Shown: in pieces, positions 20,201-21,948 of the stretch
Numbering within the stretch: position 1 is the stretch's first letter
Layout of the letters: each line of letters begins with the position of its first letter
Assembly: GCA_000934455.1 (NCBI GenBank)
Contig: KN897779.1
Span: forward strand, 6,575-28,522
From: Apostichopus parvimensis
Taxonomy: Eukaryota; Echinodermata; Holothuroidea; Aspidochirotida; Stichopodidae
Direction: 5' to 3'
DNA: 21,948 nt
Position numbers and translations under genes: made by a program
Notes under the pieces: generated by a model
The model's input: the letters and a program-made list of their open reading frames with translations, nothing else
Database searches by the model: none
Told to the model about the DNA's origin: nothing

Positions 20201-21594
20201 TCATAAATTGTAATATTTTGTGAAATGCAAGATAAGTTTTAGAGACAGACAAGGAATACCAACTATTCTTCATTCGATACAAGTTTCTCAAATTCTGTCT
20301 GGACATAAAACACCTACTGGGACATTGTCGCAGTGAAAGTTAACATGGTACTCTGAAAAGGTTTCTGCTTAAAATGCTGAGCACCTTCATATGGCACGGC
20401 ATGTTAAATGATATATTTCCGTCAAAACTGTTCAAAATTTCTGCTTGCTGCTCAAATTGCGCACATCTTCTCAATCAAAATAAGCAAATATGGATCGATT
20501 TGAGTGGAAAGTCCTTGAAAGGCGGCGTAACTGCATCACATTTTTACCATTGAGTACCATGCAACCTGACAGAAACACAACTACTCTGCTGCTAACGTGG
20601 TCTCAAAATGACTATTCTTTACCATCTAAACTTCTTAACGTCGACGAATAAATAGAACCAATTTGTAGATGGGTGAAGGTGAAAACACAAACTTAAAAAA
20701 AAATAAGAATAAAAAAAAAGGAAGAAGAAGAAATGTGGACACAAAGACATTCTAGTGTAATAGATAGCCAATTACAATGTGCTCCAAATGAAATTTAATT
20801 GTAAAAGAGATACATTGTTTGTTAATCACTGATGACAATACTTTACTACTAGTATTTATAGTTAGCTACCTCCATACAGCTGACGGCCAATGGTCACATC
20901 ACGAACCACTTTCTCCCTACTCCGTGTCTTATTGATACACTGATTAACAGGTTTATTAATATATACTTACTTGTCACAATAACTAAGATATGAAAAAAAA
21001 AAAAAAGTGGAAAAAAAAAGGAGAAAAAAAAGCTTACGATATACGACAATAATTATAAGTTCTAAACCAAAATAACATAAAAACAAACTTGATAAAGACA
21101 TCAATACAGGGGATAGGTTTGACATCTATTATCTCGATAACCATACAATATATTCGCTGTTGCCTCTTTTGACAAAGAGAGAAAGCGACTGAGATGGATC
21201 CACCTCACTACTTGCTCAACATTTCTAAAGCTTTTAACACAAAACCCAAGTATGTCTCTATACAATACTGATGACAACACACCAACAGTAGCCATTACTG
21301 CTTTTACAATATAGACTTTAGCTTTCTAATCAACACTGTCAGGTTACAGAATGTTCCTCACTGACCATCTGTGGTGAATGAGAGAAGAACATGTGTTTGG
21401 ACGAGTACTAAATTGAACGCTCCCTGTAGTCTGAATACTGATGATATTGCATCGACTAATATAATTTCCCTAGCTAGCTGGCCGATGCGTTTAGTCAGTC
21501 CACTACAATGATTTCTGTGGAAAACATTTCCAGCCATAAAATGATTCATGTTGCTATGGCATGTATTCACTAAGTTGCTATCTTGGTAGAGGTA
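17277..21594 (-). other. gene-poor stretch, possibly long 3' UTR or intron of a minus-strand gene
   Basis: No coding exon could be supported on either strand. The plus strand reads A-rich over T and C over G for most of this stretch, the bias expected if the minus strand is transcribed. TTTATT at 17277-17282 gives a minus-strand AATAAA at its far end. Short simple repeats occur: (CA)n(CT)n at 19676-19702, GAT/GAC-type triplets at 19790-19820, A-rich tracts near 20693-20720 and 20992-21030, and a doubled CCCATCTCCCTGCCC at about 18868-18903. The transcript interpretation is speculative. Confidence 0.25.
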
Positions 21595-21596
21595 AC

Positions 21597-21948
21597 ATGC
21601 AAAGCTTTCCATATAGCCCTCTGACCAGAGGAAACATGCAAAGCTTCCATGTAGCTCTCTGACTACAGTTAGTATGCAAAGCTTTCCATAATGCCCTCCG
21701 ACTAGAGGTAACATGCAAAGCTTCCTAGTAGCTCTATGACTACAGTTAGTATGCAAAGCTTTCCATATGGCCCTCTGACTAGAGGTAACATGCAAAGCTT
21801 CCATGTAGCTCTTTGACTTCAGTTAGTATGCAAAGCTTTCCATATGGCCCTCCGACTAGAGGTAACATGCAAAGCTTCCATGTAGCTCTTTGACTACAGT
21901 TAGTATGCAAAGCTTTCCATATGGCCCTCTGACTAGAGGTAACATGCA
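21597..21948. repeat. tandem array, alternating 39/38-bp monomers (77-bp dimer)
   Basis: ATGCAAAG begins at 21597, 21636, 21674, 21713, 21751, 21790, 21828, 21867 and 21905, with a truncated start at 21944. Spacings alternate 39, 38, 39, 38. Type A monomers carry AAGCTTTCCATATGGCCCTC and end ACTAGAGGTAAC. Type B monomers carry AAGCTTCCATGTAGCTC and end ACTACAGTTAGT. This is a two-monomer higher-order repeat that continues past the window end. The 77-bp period is not a multiple of three, and a 148-codon minus-strand frame across it (21358-21804) is therefore unlikely to be a protein. Confidence 0.92.

Noticed and set aside
21358..21804. 148-codon minus-strand open frame
   Set aside because: Much of it is translated through the 77-bp tandem array. 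The period is not a multiple of three, so the peptide does not repeat in one frame, and there is no domain or splice support.

Overview
The window is eukaryotic, AT-rich nuclear DNA with interrupted genes. Two multi-exon genes can be assembled with GT..AG introns in consistent phase. Between and inside them lie transposon fragments, foldbacks and tandem repeats. There are no bacterial-type operons, rRNA genes or CRISPR arrays. An invertebrate, probably a marine deuterostome such as an echinoderm, is my best guess. It rests on an animal-type tubulin cofactor B gene, dense short hAT-like elements, and many copies of TAGGCCT/GGCCTA-type words. This is inference, not proof.

Layout. 1-2760: intergenic, with two foldback structures (511-875, made of 22-bp tandem units running in opposite directions; and 2275-2439, a nearly perfect 45-bp inverted repeat). 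2851-3010: CpG-dense block, the probable promoter or 5' region of the plus-strand gene. 3123-8042 (+): a nine-exon gene for an unrecognised 374-residue protein with an acidic N-terminus, a basic middle carrying a KVRW motif of the PP1-docking (RVxF) type, and a charged helical C-terminus. Its third intron holds a 1021-bp hAT-type element (4732-5752) with an exact 8-bp target duplication. 10024-16308 (-): a complete six-exon gene for tubulin-folding cofactor B (TBCB), 251 residues, with an N-terminal ubiquitin-like domain and a C-terminal CAP-Gly domain. Intron 5 holds a 1010-bp hAT-type element (10602-11611) that split a tRNA-Thr-like sequence. Intron 4 holds a 277-bp MITE-like element ending 19 bp from the splice donor. 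The two genes converge tail to tail, with candidate poly(A) signals near 8810 (+) and 9261/9322 (-).

16330-21590: no convincing coding sequence. Strand composition and one AATAAA on the minus strand (17277-17282) would fit a long 3' UTR or intron of a minus-strand gene starting beyond the window, but this is weak. 21597 to the window end: a tandem array with alternating 38- and 39-bp monomers (77-bp dimer), running off the edge.

The most notable items are the two related hAT-type elements with intact target duplications, one cutting a tRNA-like gene or SINE in half; the palindromic 22-bp array; the dimeric 77-bp satellite; and the unidentified candidate PP1-binding gene.
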